This document shows positions 50,637 through 63,257 of a stretch of 64,000 nucleotides of DNA, piece after piece; position 1 is the stretch's first letter; each line of letters opens with the position of its first letter. This DNA comes from Dipylidium caninum. Its lineage: Eukaryota; Platyhelminthes; Cestoda; Cyclophyllidea; Dipylidiidae. The position numbers and the translations under genes were made by a program. The DNA is taken from assembly GCA_017562135.1 (NCBI GenBank), contig QEYB01001208.1, positions 682,001 to 746,000 on the forward strand. The letters run 5' to 3'. The notes under the pieces were generated by a model that was not told the DNA's origin, did no database searches, and saw only the letters and a list, made by a program, of their open reading frames with translations.

Positions 50637-51576
50637 GGGGCACTCCAAAACCTAGGTCTAATAGTCGAAAATTGGAGAGGGATCCTCATCCCCTTTGATC
50701 AGTTGACACATCGCTACCAGCCAGGCAAATTACCCTTCTCAATCTTTGTCTTCTCCTTTTCTTCTTTACCTTCTTCTTTTACCCCTCCGTCGTCAATTAT
50801 GTTGGAGTGTGGAATCGAGCAGAATGACTGCTCGAGTGCTCTGTGTTGAGACTCCGCCTCTTCGAACAGTGCACATAACACACAAACGAGGCTTTCCTTT
50901 TGTCAGCTCATTCCGTAAATTGTGTAGACAAAGGCAACATGAACTGCTAGTGGATATCACTGGCGATTGCGTTGCTCCGTTCCTCCGTTCAGCTGAAGAT
51001 ATTTTAGAAATCGTGCGAATATAAATCGAAAATTCTCCCAAGTACTGGACTGATAAATGAGACTGAGTGGATTTGACGAGACTACGCGTCGTCGAGCTGT
51101 ACGGAGAGTAACAGCTGCTCTGACAGTGGGAAATTGGCTCGCCACAGTCGAATATTACCTGCGTCACTGTCTGCGTGGAAGGCATCAAGTGCGAAGAAGT
51201 CGAGCTCTCATCCAGTGACGCCACAGAACCCTAAATACCCGATACTCAACTTCGAACTCCACACTTGCGTGTCTTTGACACCACACACAAAGGCATCTTT
51301 GACCACGTAGGAGCCACTTAAGTGTCGACCGACCACTCAAGCGTGTGTGTAAACGTGGGGAGTGGAAGCCAGTGTGGTAACTGGCTCCGAGACGTCGAGT
51401 GGAGACGAGGCGATTCCACCTCATTCCAGAGGAGATGGGAGTGGCGGACTACGTTAAGTAGGTGCTGAGGCATTTCCCTTCAGGATGGGGGTTTTCCCTA
51501 TTGGGTAGGTTAGGTGACTCGAATGCGTGGGAGACTTGGAGAAGCGAGCATCAACCGCCTTAAGTGTGGTGCAGTC
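50637..51576 (+). repeat. Dispersed repeat, copy B
   Basis: This is the second copy of the element at 21266-22193, in the same orientation, 940 bp. It starts with the same 90 or so bases and ends at the same GTGGTGCAGTC. Relative to copy A it has an extra block of roughly 30 bases near 51280-51310 (GACCACGTAGGAGCC region) and many substitutions, mostly in the pyrimidine-rich segment after the identical head. The + strand frame 50746-51024 keeps the shared peptide core. Confidence 0.75.
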
Positions 51577-53108
51577 GATATGACGACTTTTATGCTGCTT
51601 CATGTTACCGCTATCCAATCTTCGGTGTAATCTTACTTTCCATGGGTCTCGTCAAGACCAGTCCTAGACGTCGATGGGGTGGTGCTTTCGCCTTGTCGAT
51701 GACCTGGAAGTGTACCGTTTCCTGCGGGGTGTGCACGTCAAATGTATGACTCCACTATTTCTATACATGTCTCCATCCAATGAACACAAGGACATTTTTG
51801 CAATGGTAAATTTAATTAGCGCTTCAATGCTCGGTAGCTGATGTTTGGAAACTTCACAGTATCACCTATGTGATACTATCGTATCTACCCTTTTACCGCT
51901 ACTTTTTTGACCGAAGTCACGTAACCCGATGGGTCTGGTAGGAAAGCAAAAACCCAGTTTTCCATTTATAAACAGGACATTTCTCTACCGCGAATAAATC
52001 ACATCAGTCACTAAGGTTGACTGGCGACTTGTCTTTTGACGTGTCAGAGTATGAGCTCAAGACAATTAGTCTGTCCAACCCCACAGGTCCATAGTCATGG
52101 GAACGTGATTGAAAGTTTTAACGACTTTAACGGAGACCTCAACCTTCGCACGTCTGGCATATCCAACACCGCGACGCGTGAACACTGTCTGATCTTCGGC
52201 GACCGCCGACCTCCCAGTTTAAGGATAAGTCAGCGTACGTCCCACCGCCTCCTGGTCTTCACCATGAACAAACATCACCATCCCTCACCATGCCGACATT
52301 TTGTGCTGCGTTTCAGCGTTCACCCCCTCTAAGGACAATTTCCAAGTCTTTCGACTGAATGCGAGCACCGTCTAGCGAAATCTTCCCCATCATGGACGTC
52401 CTAACCATTCGTCACCGCCTGCGCTCATCAAAGCTGAAAATTAATATATTGGCGCTGCCAGGGCTATCTCCTTCCCTTTTAGGCTCAAGCCATCGCGTCT
52501 AGAGGAATAAGCGATTAGTGATGATTAAATGTAGTGTAAATAAATGCGTAAAGACAAAATACGATTTCTCGTTAGTCTTGAGATTCTGTTGTCTCACTAA
52601 GGCACGACTGTTAGATACTATAATGGTCATTCGGATAGCCTCTTTCTTGAATGCGTCGCAAAGTAGATACGGGTCGTCAAAGTTATTACCATCATTTCTT
52701 CATATTCCTATCAGACATCACTCAAGTCAAAAAAAGCCCTCGGTAAGCCTCCCTCCCTAGTGTCTCTAGGTTAATTGCAATTTTCTCAGCTAGATAGCAT
52801 CACGGATATTTATCCACTCAAACAATTCGGGAATTTAATCTAAGTTGCATAATGACTGATAAGGAGCATCAAATCTCCAAGTCTCAGGTTAGAAGTTAGT
52901 CTGGAAAACTTTTAATGTTATTTCAAAAGATGGGAGGGCGTAGGACTTTCAAAAGATACAATGTCCTTTGCGTGTCGATTTTTACAAAGCTTCTTTTTCT
53001 TCAATATGATACAGAAGGTCAATGAGACGTTAAAAATCACAGAGATAAAAAAAACATTACAAGAGATAAGCCATTCGGACTATAAATGAACTTATTCATT
53101 TCTACGTA
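51577..53108. other. Intergenic region 3' of SLC35B2
   Basis: No exon is supported. A + strand frame of 98 codons at 52036-52332 has no recognisable domain. The right edge holds the SLC35B2 3' UTR. Confidence 0.4.
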
Positions 53109-56100
53109 CTAGGTCTTCCGGGTGATCCAACTTTTCTTGATAATGCGAGTAAAGACTGCACCAAAAGTGATTAATAAACCAAAAGCACCAATTCCATTCA
53201 TTGGATGAGCAAAAAGGAGGCACGACACGAGGATGGATAAGCATTGTCGAATTGTCATGATGATGGTGAAGGTAACTGCACCGAAATCGGATATCGTAGC
53301 AAAAATCAACATCTGTCCCAAACCAGAGCAAACGGCGGAGATTAATGTGTCTAAAGCAAAACGAGGCTGAGCCCACGCGAACCGTAGCGAGGAAACCATT
53401 GTCCCATCTACCAGTAGTGGAGTGACAGTGAGAAGGGATGCCCAACAGCAAACTCCATACATCATCTGAAGCATACACATAAAGGCGATCTTATTCCGCC
53501 AAAATTATGGTAATTCATAGCAATAAGACTAGGGAATAGGTGATTTACTTGGAGTGATGAAATTTTGTAGGTACGAAAGAGGTTTCCTTGGAATGTAGAC
53601 GTGTAGGAATCCAGAGCGATGTAACAGCAAATGAGAACCAGGCCACTAACCGAATTCACTGGAGCTCTTTCACCATGTGCCGTTGGCGAAGAGAGTAGAA
53701 ACATGGTCGCACCTATGCTGATAAATGCTAAACACAGACAAAACAAATGATGCTAATCTTCACTTTCATAACTCGATACTATATATCTGGGCAGTAAAAT
53801 ATTGTCACGTAAGAAAACAAGTTGTTCACGTAGAATGGTTTATCCACGATCTGTTACTGGCATCCCTTAACAAAAAAATATATATAGCATAATGCTACTG
53901 TAAAGAAAACCATATCAGAAACATACCAGTTGTAATGTATTCATAAGCACCGTAAGAACGACCATAGAGCAGTCGATCCATCATCATAACAGGAATAACC
54001 TTGCAAGATTTTGAAAGAACCTAGATAATAAGAATGAGTTTAAGGCATTTTAGAAGCCTCACATATGACAACAGAATAGTGATTCGACATTTCCTATACA
54101 TTTATTCACGTTAAAAAGACGACCAGCCAGTGAACACGACCGTCAGAGACGACAAACATTCTCCGAAATAAACCGATTTTAGGAGGAAGAATGTAACGCC
54201 ACCGCTGATAAGCGCTTATACTGGATCGTAGAAAAAGAACGGAACGAGAACAAATAGAAAGCGTGATTTATTTCAAAGCAGAATGCCAAAACTCCCGCTA
54301 CCAATAGAAAAAATTCAATCATACGAACGCACAGCCGGATAAAAAAGTAATATATTCACACTAAATATATTTAACACAAAAAGAGACTCATTCAAAAAAG
54401 AGGTGTGAACTAGCCTGGACAGGAAAGGTGATGAAGAGGAGAGCCTCGTACTGGCACCAGCTGGAGAGGATGTTGCTAAGCGCGGGATTAGCATAGCAGG
54501 TTAGGGGTGCTCCCCCTTGACCCTCTGCCACAGCCACCACCAAAGCTGACGATTCCGTACGCTGCTGGCCTACGAGCAGGATGCAGGTGAAGGCCATGGC
54601 GAGAGCGACCAAGCGATTGCAGAATATGACGAATTGTGGTTCTCTAAAGTACTCACCTCCATAGCTCTTGGTCATTATTTTTTCCTATGTTAAGAATAAT
54701 TAGTAAAATTAATTGAATATCACTAGTTTTATAGGCTTACTAAAAGGAAAAATCATTGAATAGTTCATATGAAATTAATACCAACATACGACCTATAAAA
54801 ATGAAAAACGAAAAAAAATAAGGTGGGACTGGTGATATGAAATTTTGGGTTAAAAGCGAACAGAGCATAAGACTACAGCATGTTTAACGCGGCGAAGCGG
54901 ATGGTCAAACGCAGTAATAGCTTCTGCTGCCCCATATTCATAAAAATGACTACCTAAAAACATCATACTAAAACAATATTTGATAGTTTCTTTACATGGA
55001 GCCAACTGTTTTTTATATCGTTGAACAAAAGGTATCGAAACCCCCGACTTTCGGAGAAATCTCACGAAATCCAATCTTTCTCCTCATTGCATTTAGTTGA
55101 GAAAAAATATTGTTATTGATGGACACATACTAATTAGCACACTTAATCGCACATACCAAAGTTCGACGATAGAATAAACAAAGAGACCGTTTGAACTGTG
55201 GATACTAAACTCTAAAAGGAGGCATAAAAGCAAGTAAATAAAACAAAAGTTTCCAACAATACCAGTTATACTTGGTCAAAAATGATATGCTATCCATTCG
55301 TGGAGGGAAGAAAACGTGATTACTTATGGAGATAGGTGGAAATATGTGCGTCGTATTTATCAGAGTATAACAAAAACGCTAACCTCATGCCCAATTTTTA
55401 GGTAAATAAGTGTCAAAAGAGGTCGTTAGGTGACATAACATTAAGCAACAGCGCACTTAAAGGTTTACAACTTTTGAAGTGGTAAAAGAGTAAATCGACA
55501 AAAGTAGTTGATTTGAAACACAAGGCTTATTACAGAAGTCATAGAAATGTTTATAGCCCACAGGAGTGCAAATGGAAGCGCCCGAGTTATTAGATTTTTC
55601 CCAAAAAAAGAATAAGATCATCGTACCTGGAGAACTCCCCAGAGAACAAAGACAAGGTTGAGGCCAAAAGTATATCCTAGGAGAGCTATCCAACGGTGCT
55701 GCTTAAAAAAGATGGCGATAGCGTGAGAAGTATTTCGGAATAGGGCACATGAAGACGATGGTAACTGTGAGACAACAGAGGGAGGATCAAGGAGAGAGCA
55801 GTCATCCGGCAGATGTCGGAGAAAGCAGACAGTAAGGCAGCGCTGACACAACGAAACCAAAGTGCCTGGCAGAGGAGCAGCGTTACCAAACGGATGAAGG
55901 GGAAATCAATAAGACTTACCTGTTTCGGCTTCCCATTGTTGCAAGAGAGATTGTGCGAATCGGCGAAGGACCCATATAGGAATACAGATTAGACCATAGC
56001 ATAACAAAGTAGTTAGGATCCGCAAAAACCAGGGATCGTTTGATGTAATTGACTGGGCGAAGAAATACACCCATAGATATACAAAGCTGGCAAAGACAAT

Positions 56101-56112
56101 GTAGCCAATCAT
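53109..56112 (-). CDS. SLC35B2: Golgi PAPS transporter SLC35B2 (PAPST1)
   Basis: Six exons from high to low: 55920-56112, 55627-55865, 54415-54684, 53927-54020, 53549-53727 and 53109-53465. All phases agree and give 443 residues (human 432). Family blocks are WGVLQEKIMTKSYG, NILSSWCQYEAL, the exon 4 segment SKSCKVIPVMMMDRL, ISIGATMFLLSS, SGLVLICCYIALDSYTS and FTIIMTIRQ. Most of the protein is hydrophobic, consistent with about ten membrane helices. The carrier brings the sulfate donor PAPS into the Golgi lumen for sulfation of glycans and proteins. Exon 54415-54684 ends CAG followed by GCTAGT, so its intron is GC-AG. The start at 56112 (MIGYIV) is the first in-frame Met before a membrane helix. 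The N-terminus is weakly conserved in this family, so a further 5' exon cannot be excluded. Confidence 0.92.
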
Positions 56113-58521
56113 GATTGCAGAGAAACTAGAATGAAAAAAAGTTATGGAGAAAAAGTATTTCCAAGCTCGCCCAGTTAACTAATGATAAAGAATCATTAAT
56201 AGTGAGAAAATAAAGACAAAATAAAAGATGTTAGGGAAATGAGTGTTTAACGTTGCAAATGAGAATAATATGATCTGTTGGAAATATGAGAAGCATCCAT
56301 TCATTAATACACTTTTGATGATAAGCTCGTAAGAAGTCGAGAATCGTTGAGCTAAAAGTATCTAACGCACTGGTCAAAGGCAGTGCGAAAATCTGCAGTT
56401 CGTATCATGTATTAACAATAAAACCCCGGTAACAAAGCCCGATGGTTCATATTAAAACTTACCACCGTGGGTTGATGCTTTGAAGACATCTCTTAAGATG
56501 TGTTTCCCCTGAAATTTTCATTTGGTCTCGGGAATAACTGGCTAGGTTGGAGAGAAAGCAAATTTCTGGCAAGGGAAAATATTCTTATTTAATGGGAAAA
56601 TAGAAGAAAGTCATTTCAGAAATACATCAAGTCACAAATTCACTACACCTTTTCGACTAACATACGTGCAGGCCGAAAGGTGATGTCAAGTACCAGGATC
56701 TAGAAAGAGAAGAAAAAGCGTAATTAGAGCAGTAAGAACCGTCAACCCACAGATACCATCGGCGTTCCCAACCTCGAGATTTTATTCAATAGGTGGATTG
56801 GTGCAAACAAGTTATTAAAACGACACAGGATCGTGACATTGATTATAATTAACATGAAAAAATTTTATCTCGTACATTATGTACAGAGCATTAACACTTA
56901 ATGATTTTTGTTTTATGCATACGTGACATTTGTATAATGAAACATTCTGAAATATGCTCCTTTACAATATGAGTTACAGTCACAAATATGTCCATATCAT
57001 GGGGGAGCACAGCACGTTAAAAAGAGGATTTTAATTTAAATGCAGCGCAAGCACCATGAAATAGGGTGACACTCCAACCTTCCACTGGAAGCTATATGAA
57101 TCTCGTCATCTTCGGACACATCTCCAAATTCACAAATTTACACTGACTTTACCGTGGTGGAAAACGTGGAAATTCAATAAATGGCTCGTCACAGGAGAAT
57201 GAAGCTTTGTTTAATTTGGTCAAATGCGCATTTTGATGTCACATTACAAATCGACTTTCCTACTTAATTTTCGCTCCTACCCTAATAGGAATCTCCACTC
57301 CAGCCTTTTCTTGTCATACTGCTTTTTATATCGCGTTTCTTCTAATTTGCCGTTGACCCTGAAACGACTGGGCTAAGCTTTCGGCTTAGCGTTCGTCGCA
57401 AGTCTGAGGCCCTGTCGATTAGCGCAAACGCACGACAGATCCGACAACGGTGTTTGCGACATGTAAAAGTAACAACACAGGTCGAAATCGACTTCGTTTT
57501 GTTATAAGATAGAGAAAACTGCAAGTATATGACGTGTCTACATCACTCCACCTAAAAGCTAATAGACTCTAATTGAATATTATACAAGAATTAAATTTAT
57601 TAAAAAATTTTTCCTAACATGCATGCCACAACTACTTTCGGCAGGAAAATAAACTGAGATAAAATTTGAGTAATACGATTCGAACTTGAAAGAGAGATTT
57701 TGGCTCGCGTTAATCGAACGATGCGATTAAAAAGCCTGGCCTACGATTACAGATTATAACTACTTCACATAATCATAAACACTGGCTTACACTAGAGGCA
57801 CTGGCATAGGCGAGTCACCCCTTTTGGTGCAAAAATGAATTAGGATGTGCCTTATCTTTATACGCTTTCACTAGACGCCCCGCAGGCGCGTGCTCTGTTA
57901 CGCGAGATTTGGGACGCTCTCGACCTCGTAAGAACCAAGAAAAGATAACAATCGTATAATGAAAGATCGCAGAATAGACTCGACTCCGAGGTTACGCTCT
58001 TGAAGGCTAAATAGTTTAAACGGGATTTTAATAGCTCAGCTACGCCAGTTGCTAACAGCAACGTTCAAAAAGTTTGTTGACATTAGTCCGAATCACTAAA
58101 TATCACTCCGTCACAGAAGTCAGGACTATTAAGGATCGAATACCCTCTCTGGCCACCATTCCTCTCGTTATCGCTGTCTATTACACATTATATTAAGCAT
58201 CCTTTCCGTCCACACCCCCATCATCTGGCACTCGGTTTCCACAGATTTTGCGTGCAAAGAACTCTCTCTGACTTCTTCGTGAAACCACATCTCGATGATA
58301 ATGCCGAATATTCACGAGTCACACTCCCCACTTTGATGGGTTAAAATTTTAGGCATTTATTTAGATGAAAAGGGTGGGTGGCACTTATAGTGTGGGGAAG
58401 CAACTTCTAAAGCAAGTGCTGATATGTACAGTGAAACCTTTTAGAATAGATATCAGAAGCTTTGAAACCGGGTAAATAAAAAGAGAGTATCACTGTAAGC
58501 CAAAATTACGTCATGGTCAGT
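56113..58521. other. Intergenic region between SLC35B2 and the F-box gene
   Basis: No exon is supported in 2.4 kb. The SLC35B2 promoter is at the left and the F-box gene 3' UTR at the right. A - strand AATAAA near 58354 could serve the latter. Short Arg/Ser-rich frames at 57342-57524 and 57858-58061 look like chance. Confidence 0.4.
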
Positions 58522-61500
58522 CTAGTTGAACTGCAGATCCTTGTACCTACTCAGGAGGGATACGATAGAGGTAGTATGGGAGTTGGTCGTTCGAACGACT
58601 CGCGGTCGCTCCGCTCTATCGAAGTTGCCCTTAACCAACTCGTAGTACTTTCCGTCACAGAGGGTTAGTGACTTTAGTCGCCAACATTTCAACCTGAAAA
58701 GGTACGATTGCGGTCCAATTAGTCGCAGTACAAATTTCAAATTGATATTATATAATTTTACCTAACCTCAGCCTGTCGATGAATTTGCGACTCTTGTCAC
58801 TGAATCGGAGAGTCTCCGGATCCCACTGGATCTCCAGTGCGGTTAAGTTAGGACAGTTCAGGGCGAAAGCGTGCAGAACCTGATCCACATGCACTCGGGT
58901 GTTGTACTTGAAGAACCACCCGTCAGGAGACCCGAGTACACATATTCTAGGCGAGAAAATAAATGTGCATAATCAGAGGGCCATTCGAATTCTGAAAGGA
59001 TATATTACAATCTGAAAACGCATCATAAATTGTTATATTCGGACTCCTTTCCACATTACAAATTTAATGGCTAATAAAAAACGTTAGGTGTAATATTTTA
59101 AAAATCCTATGAATTTAAAGCAGATACTCCAAGGTGTAAACTAGCACTTGAACTATCTGTGAAAAATCATAAAGGGACTTTAACAAAAAACCCACTCTAT
59201 ATTATGTAGAAAAGTTATGACAGTTGTCCAGAAGTATTCCGCTAACGTGGGTTTCCCTTGAAGCATGAGGCCACGGAGCTGAGGACCGTAGGTTTGGAGG
59301 AAGTTCATCATCGCCGATTCACTCAACGATGACGTGAAACTCAAATCCAAAGCAATGAGGTCATTGAATTTTTGGAGATCTACAAGATGCTTCAATACCT
59401 ATAAGAGAAGACAAGTACAGGAACAGACTTAATAAGATGGTATAAGTGTGTACAGGTACAATTCTATATTCAACCATCTTCTTATTCTCAAAAGTAACGG
59501 TATTATTATTAAAGAATCACTCTTAGGTGCGTTCATCAACACCCTAAGGCAACACTCGGCAGAATTGGTGGTTACATTAACTGTTTTAATAATAACCTTG
59601 TCATTAAAGAAGTCCGTGTGCCCCGCAGCGAGGTAGGTAAAAGACGGGATACGGGAGAGGAAACTGTCGAGACACTCGGAGGAAAGTTCGGTCGAGGTTA
59701 TATCCAATTCGGAAAGGTGAGAGTTTTCCCAGGGGACTTGCATTATGTATGCATCTTCGAGTCCTGCAAGCGGAGCAGAAAGAGATTTGGGCAAGTCAGC
59801 CAAATTTACATTCCACAGCACATACGGGAGTCCATTGCCGGAAAGATTCAACATGTAAAAGTGATTTCGTATATTTAAAATGGTCATCAGGGAGGCGGGT
59901 GGAGAGTAAGGCGCAAGTGATGGCAACTGACCGCAGTGGCATAGGAGAAGGGTCTTGAGTTTCTTGCAGTTGGCGATGATGAGTGGGAAGGCCGCACCTT
60001 TGACGTTGAGACAGTAGTTGAGAGCAATGCACTCCAATTGGAGGCAGTTGGTGGCCAGCAGTTCTACGTGACTGTCGTCCACGAAACTGATGCCGTAGAG
60101 ATTGATCACCCGCAGGTTCGGCGTATGGGCACGGATCTTGCTGATGTTGACCACCTGTGACAGAACGTCGTTTGACTCGTGTAGTTTGACATTACAACAT
60201 CTTATTCCCTTACTACGTTTAAGTGGATTTGTTCCTTCTACATCCTAAAAATGCTTTTATGACTGTCTGTCTGTCTGTCTTATTGTCTGCGTTTGGCATA
60301 GAGGTATATTTTATCCGCCAACCTGCGTGGCTGTGGAGTTTAGTGCCCAGGTAAGAAAGCTCTCGTTTGGCACCGGCTAAAGGCATTTGCTTCGCCACTT
60401 AACTCCAAATCGTATATCAAGGGAGGCGAGGAGGGGAGGGGGGGACTGGTTCCGCTCTAATCGGAATGCAAAGTGCTGACCTCGTAAATTTCTTCCTCCT
60501 CTTCAGCAGCTCGCTCGAATGTGCCTAGAAGAGGGAAATTCACGTTTTTATGCACGCAACTTGTACTATTAGCTACAAAAGTGATTACGAAAACCCACGG
60601 TCCCCTTTGAAAGTAGAGGATATTCAACTGCACAATGACACAACAGACGAAATAGAAGCTTATTCCGAAGATTCTGTCTGCACAAACAGTAGGCATGACA
60701 GTCATTACCACTGAGCTACGATTGAAAAGGCTTCGTTTGAAATTAGCCGGTGTTTACTGAGTGATATGTGAGGGTGGTAAGGTGTTGGAACGGACTTTTG
60801 TGGTCGACTTAACCGGCTGCAGTTGGTCCACTTACCTGTTTGCATGGATCTCTGCCTGCGTCTCGAAATTTGCCGCTATATGACATTATTACTTTTCTAT
60901 GGGAGATGTAAAAAGAGGGGAATAGAGCTGTTCAGAATCAACAGCAAAGCAATGGGCCTTGAGTGAGGCAGATTGGACTTCACACCTTTGCACCAACAGG
61001 CTGCAATAAAACGGCCTCCCCTCGGCCTTTCGTGGACACCCCCCAAAATCTCATCAACCGTACCAAACACTAATCACAACATTGACCACGGCAGAGTGAA
61101 TCAGGAGGTCTTTTAGTTTTGACAATAATGCGCACACTGCGTGAAATGTGAGCAATTACAGTTACGCTTAGTTTTTGTGGACAGCCAATCAACAAACGGA
61201 ACTAGACGAATTTGTTCGGCCTCTCTGATGACGCGGATCTGCCCTACTTAGGCGTGAACCATTCAAATGTTCGAAGACGCGTCTCCTCGTGTGAAAGAGG
61301 GCCTCACCGATGAGGTGGAGGACCTCGAGGGAGGACAGGCAGGGGTAGATTTTGCGCATCAGCCCCTCCATGAAGATGACATCACTGAGGCAGATGCAGA
61401 GATAAGTGAGGAGGCCTGGGAAAGCCATGAGATCGTTGAAGTCGTGCAACTGCATGGCGTTGCTGAAGTCGAGGGTCAGGTAGCGCAGGTTGGTGCATTT

Positions 61501-63257
61501 GTTGCCCAGCTCCTCCAGCACCGGAATGGTGATCAAGTCACTGTTCAATTCCAAGTAGCGAAGTCCTTCTCCTGAACGCTGGTTGATCAGATTGAGAAAA
61601 TCTTCCACAGTTGGCACCTTTAAATCGAAATCTTGTTTGAGGGAGTAATCCATTCAGCTCCTTTTCCAACGAATATTCACATAATCATCATCATCATCAC
61701 GTAAACATTCACAATAAATTGGACCACAGTAAAGTGCGCATTTATGGAATGGGGGCGGGTGGATATATTGTGCGCCTATGAGACCAAGGAGACAGGCTAA
61801 CGAGCGACATTAGTTGAAAATAACGCACACATTCGACAACGACTCCGGTGAAGGCGGCTTCTACGAAATTGCGTAGGGAGCAAGGAAGAAGAAACACCGC
61901 TGAAGCAACCTGCCTTGCTGATAACAACTTATTATTCCGACGAATTAGTTTTAAATAAACAACTTGGTTGCGCCAATTGATGTTAAACAGGCTCAAAGCG
62001 ATTTCAAAGTAGTAAAACCTAAATCAAAATGATTTTTCCCTTTCGTAAATCAGGCGCCTTTGAGTATTCAACAGAATTCGGTGTTAAATTCTTAAACGTT
62101 GCGAAACACGCATTTCCGTGCCAGTGGTAAAGTTAAAGTATCCCCCTAAGCCATGGAGAAGTGAGATTTTGAGATGGATTTGACGAGATGACCAAACCAC
62201 TTTAGGTGGTCCTCCTTTTACACTTTCAACTCCAGGGCCGCCTTGCCATGCCTGCCACGACACAGAACGCCATTACGCCTTTATTCAAGACTATTCCTGC
62301 TGAGAGGAAGCACCCGAACGGGTGGAGGAGCAGGCTGCCTCTCGGCCGACAGCCAAGTCGCAATGTCAGCGGCGCTGCAGTGACAACGCGCACACGCGTT
62401 CGCCGCACCGATCGATAGGCCGCGTTAGCAACAGAACCGCCACGGACATGACAACCGGTCGGATGATTGTGGGGCTGTCTCGGTGGGCGGGCGGCCGGCC
62501 GGCCGGCCGGGGAGGAAAGTGCCCTCTACGGCGTGCCATAGGCCACTCAGTCTAGGCATCCGCAAGAGGTCAGTCCTTAGCCCAGTTGGATGCATCCGAC
62601 ACTTGACAAACATTCTTCTCCCCGGCCTCAAGTGGCCGCGAGCAGCGAGGTGAAAATGTGAAAACTCGCTCACCGAAACCAACTCTTCACGTTGTTATCG
62701 AACTGGGTCATCCCTCCTCTGAGCGTTTTTTAATACTACTTACCCAACACAAATTTGTTGATGCCCGACGAGATCTTTAAAATTTTAATTTGGGTGATTT
62801 CCCAGAAAGAGCTCCGTAATTACGAGGATTAGTCTCGTGCCCGCTTGACTAAATCCAGACAGTAATGCTGAAGTAGACGACGAAGCAGAGGGATCAAGAA
62901 CTTGTACGGTTAGGAATTCGGAGTACAGGAAAACCCATTTATCATCAAACTTGGGTGAATCTATCAAGTAGAACATAACTCCACTTTTGCTACAACTGCC
63001 ACATTCACCATTAAAAGTGTGTAGGGGAGTGGGGAGGGGAGGGGACGAGACGGGCGGGGCGGGGCGGAGTGAGTGCTCACCGAGAGGCCGCCGTGCTCGG
63101 GTCGGAGGTTGAGACAGGACCACTGCGACTCGTCGTAGGCGAGGCGGCGCCACTGCTTGGACACGCGTGCTATGGTGCAGAGTTCACGATGCGTGAGAAA
63201 GCTGAAGATACGCAGCAGCAACTTCTCCGGCAGCTTCGTTATGCGCAAATTGCTCGT
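58522..63257 (-). CDS. F-box/leucine-rich-repeat protein, SCF substrate receptor
   Basis: Eight exons from high to low: 63081-63257, 61308-61617, 60481-60524 (44 nt), 59932-60154, 59597-59763, 59196-59398, 58767-58946 and 58522-58693. All phases agree and give 491 residues, but the first exon begins at an acceptor, so a 5' exon is missing. The F-box is at the start (LPEKLLLRIFSFLTHREL...VSKQWRRLAYDESQW). LRRs follow, with blocks I know from an insect and wider invertebrate F-box/LRR family: FSNAMQLHDF, VIFMEGLMRKIY, LEVLHLIGT, EEEEEIYE, LRVINLYGISFVDDSH, YIMQVPWE, LRFSDKS and the end LCDGKYYELVKGNF...RYKDLQFN. The family may be the one named FipoQ in Drosophila, but I am not sure. F-box proteins of this type bind Skp1 and hold substrates for ubiquitination. 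The 168-nt intron 59764-59931 is a multiple of three and stop-free. Confidence 0.88.
60263..60282. repeat. Short CTGT microsatellite
   Basis: Four or so tandem CTGT units lie within the intron of the F-box gene between exons 60481-60524 and 59932-60154. It is unlikely to be functional. Confidence 0.7.
62493..62514. repeat. GGCC/CCGG tandem run
   Basis: An alternating (GGCC)n palindromic tract of about 20 bases lies in the long first visible intron of the F-box gene, inside a locally GC-rich patch. Confidence 0.7.
63026..63070 (+). other. G-tract cluster with quadruplex potential
   Basis: At least six runs of three or more G occur within about 45 bases on the + strand, separated by one to six bases. 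The cluster begins roughly ten bases beyond the 5' splice site of exon 63081-63257, inside the intron; the gene is transcribed from the - strand, so the intronic RNA is C-rich and the G-rich strand is the DNA template. A second G-rich block lies at about 60424-60450. Confidence 0.6.

Noticed and set aside
54850..55074. - strand frame inside the SLC35B2 intron
   Set aside because: No family resemblance; the flanking SLC35B2 exons join perfectly without it.
57660..57730. tRNA-like element (a TTCGAAT T-loop-like motif on the - strand)
   Set aside because: No matching acceptor stem, D arm or anticodon arm could be folded around it.
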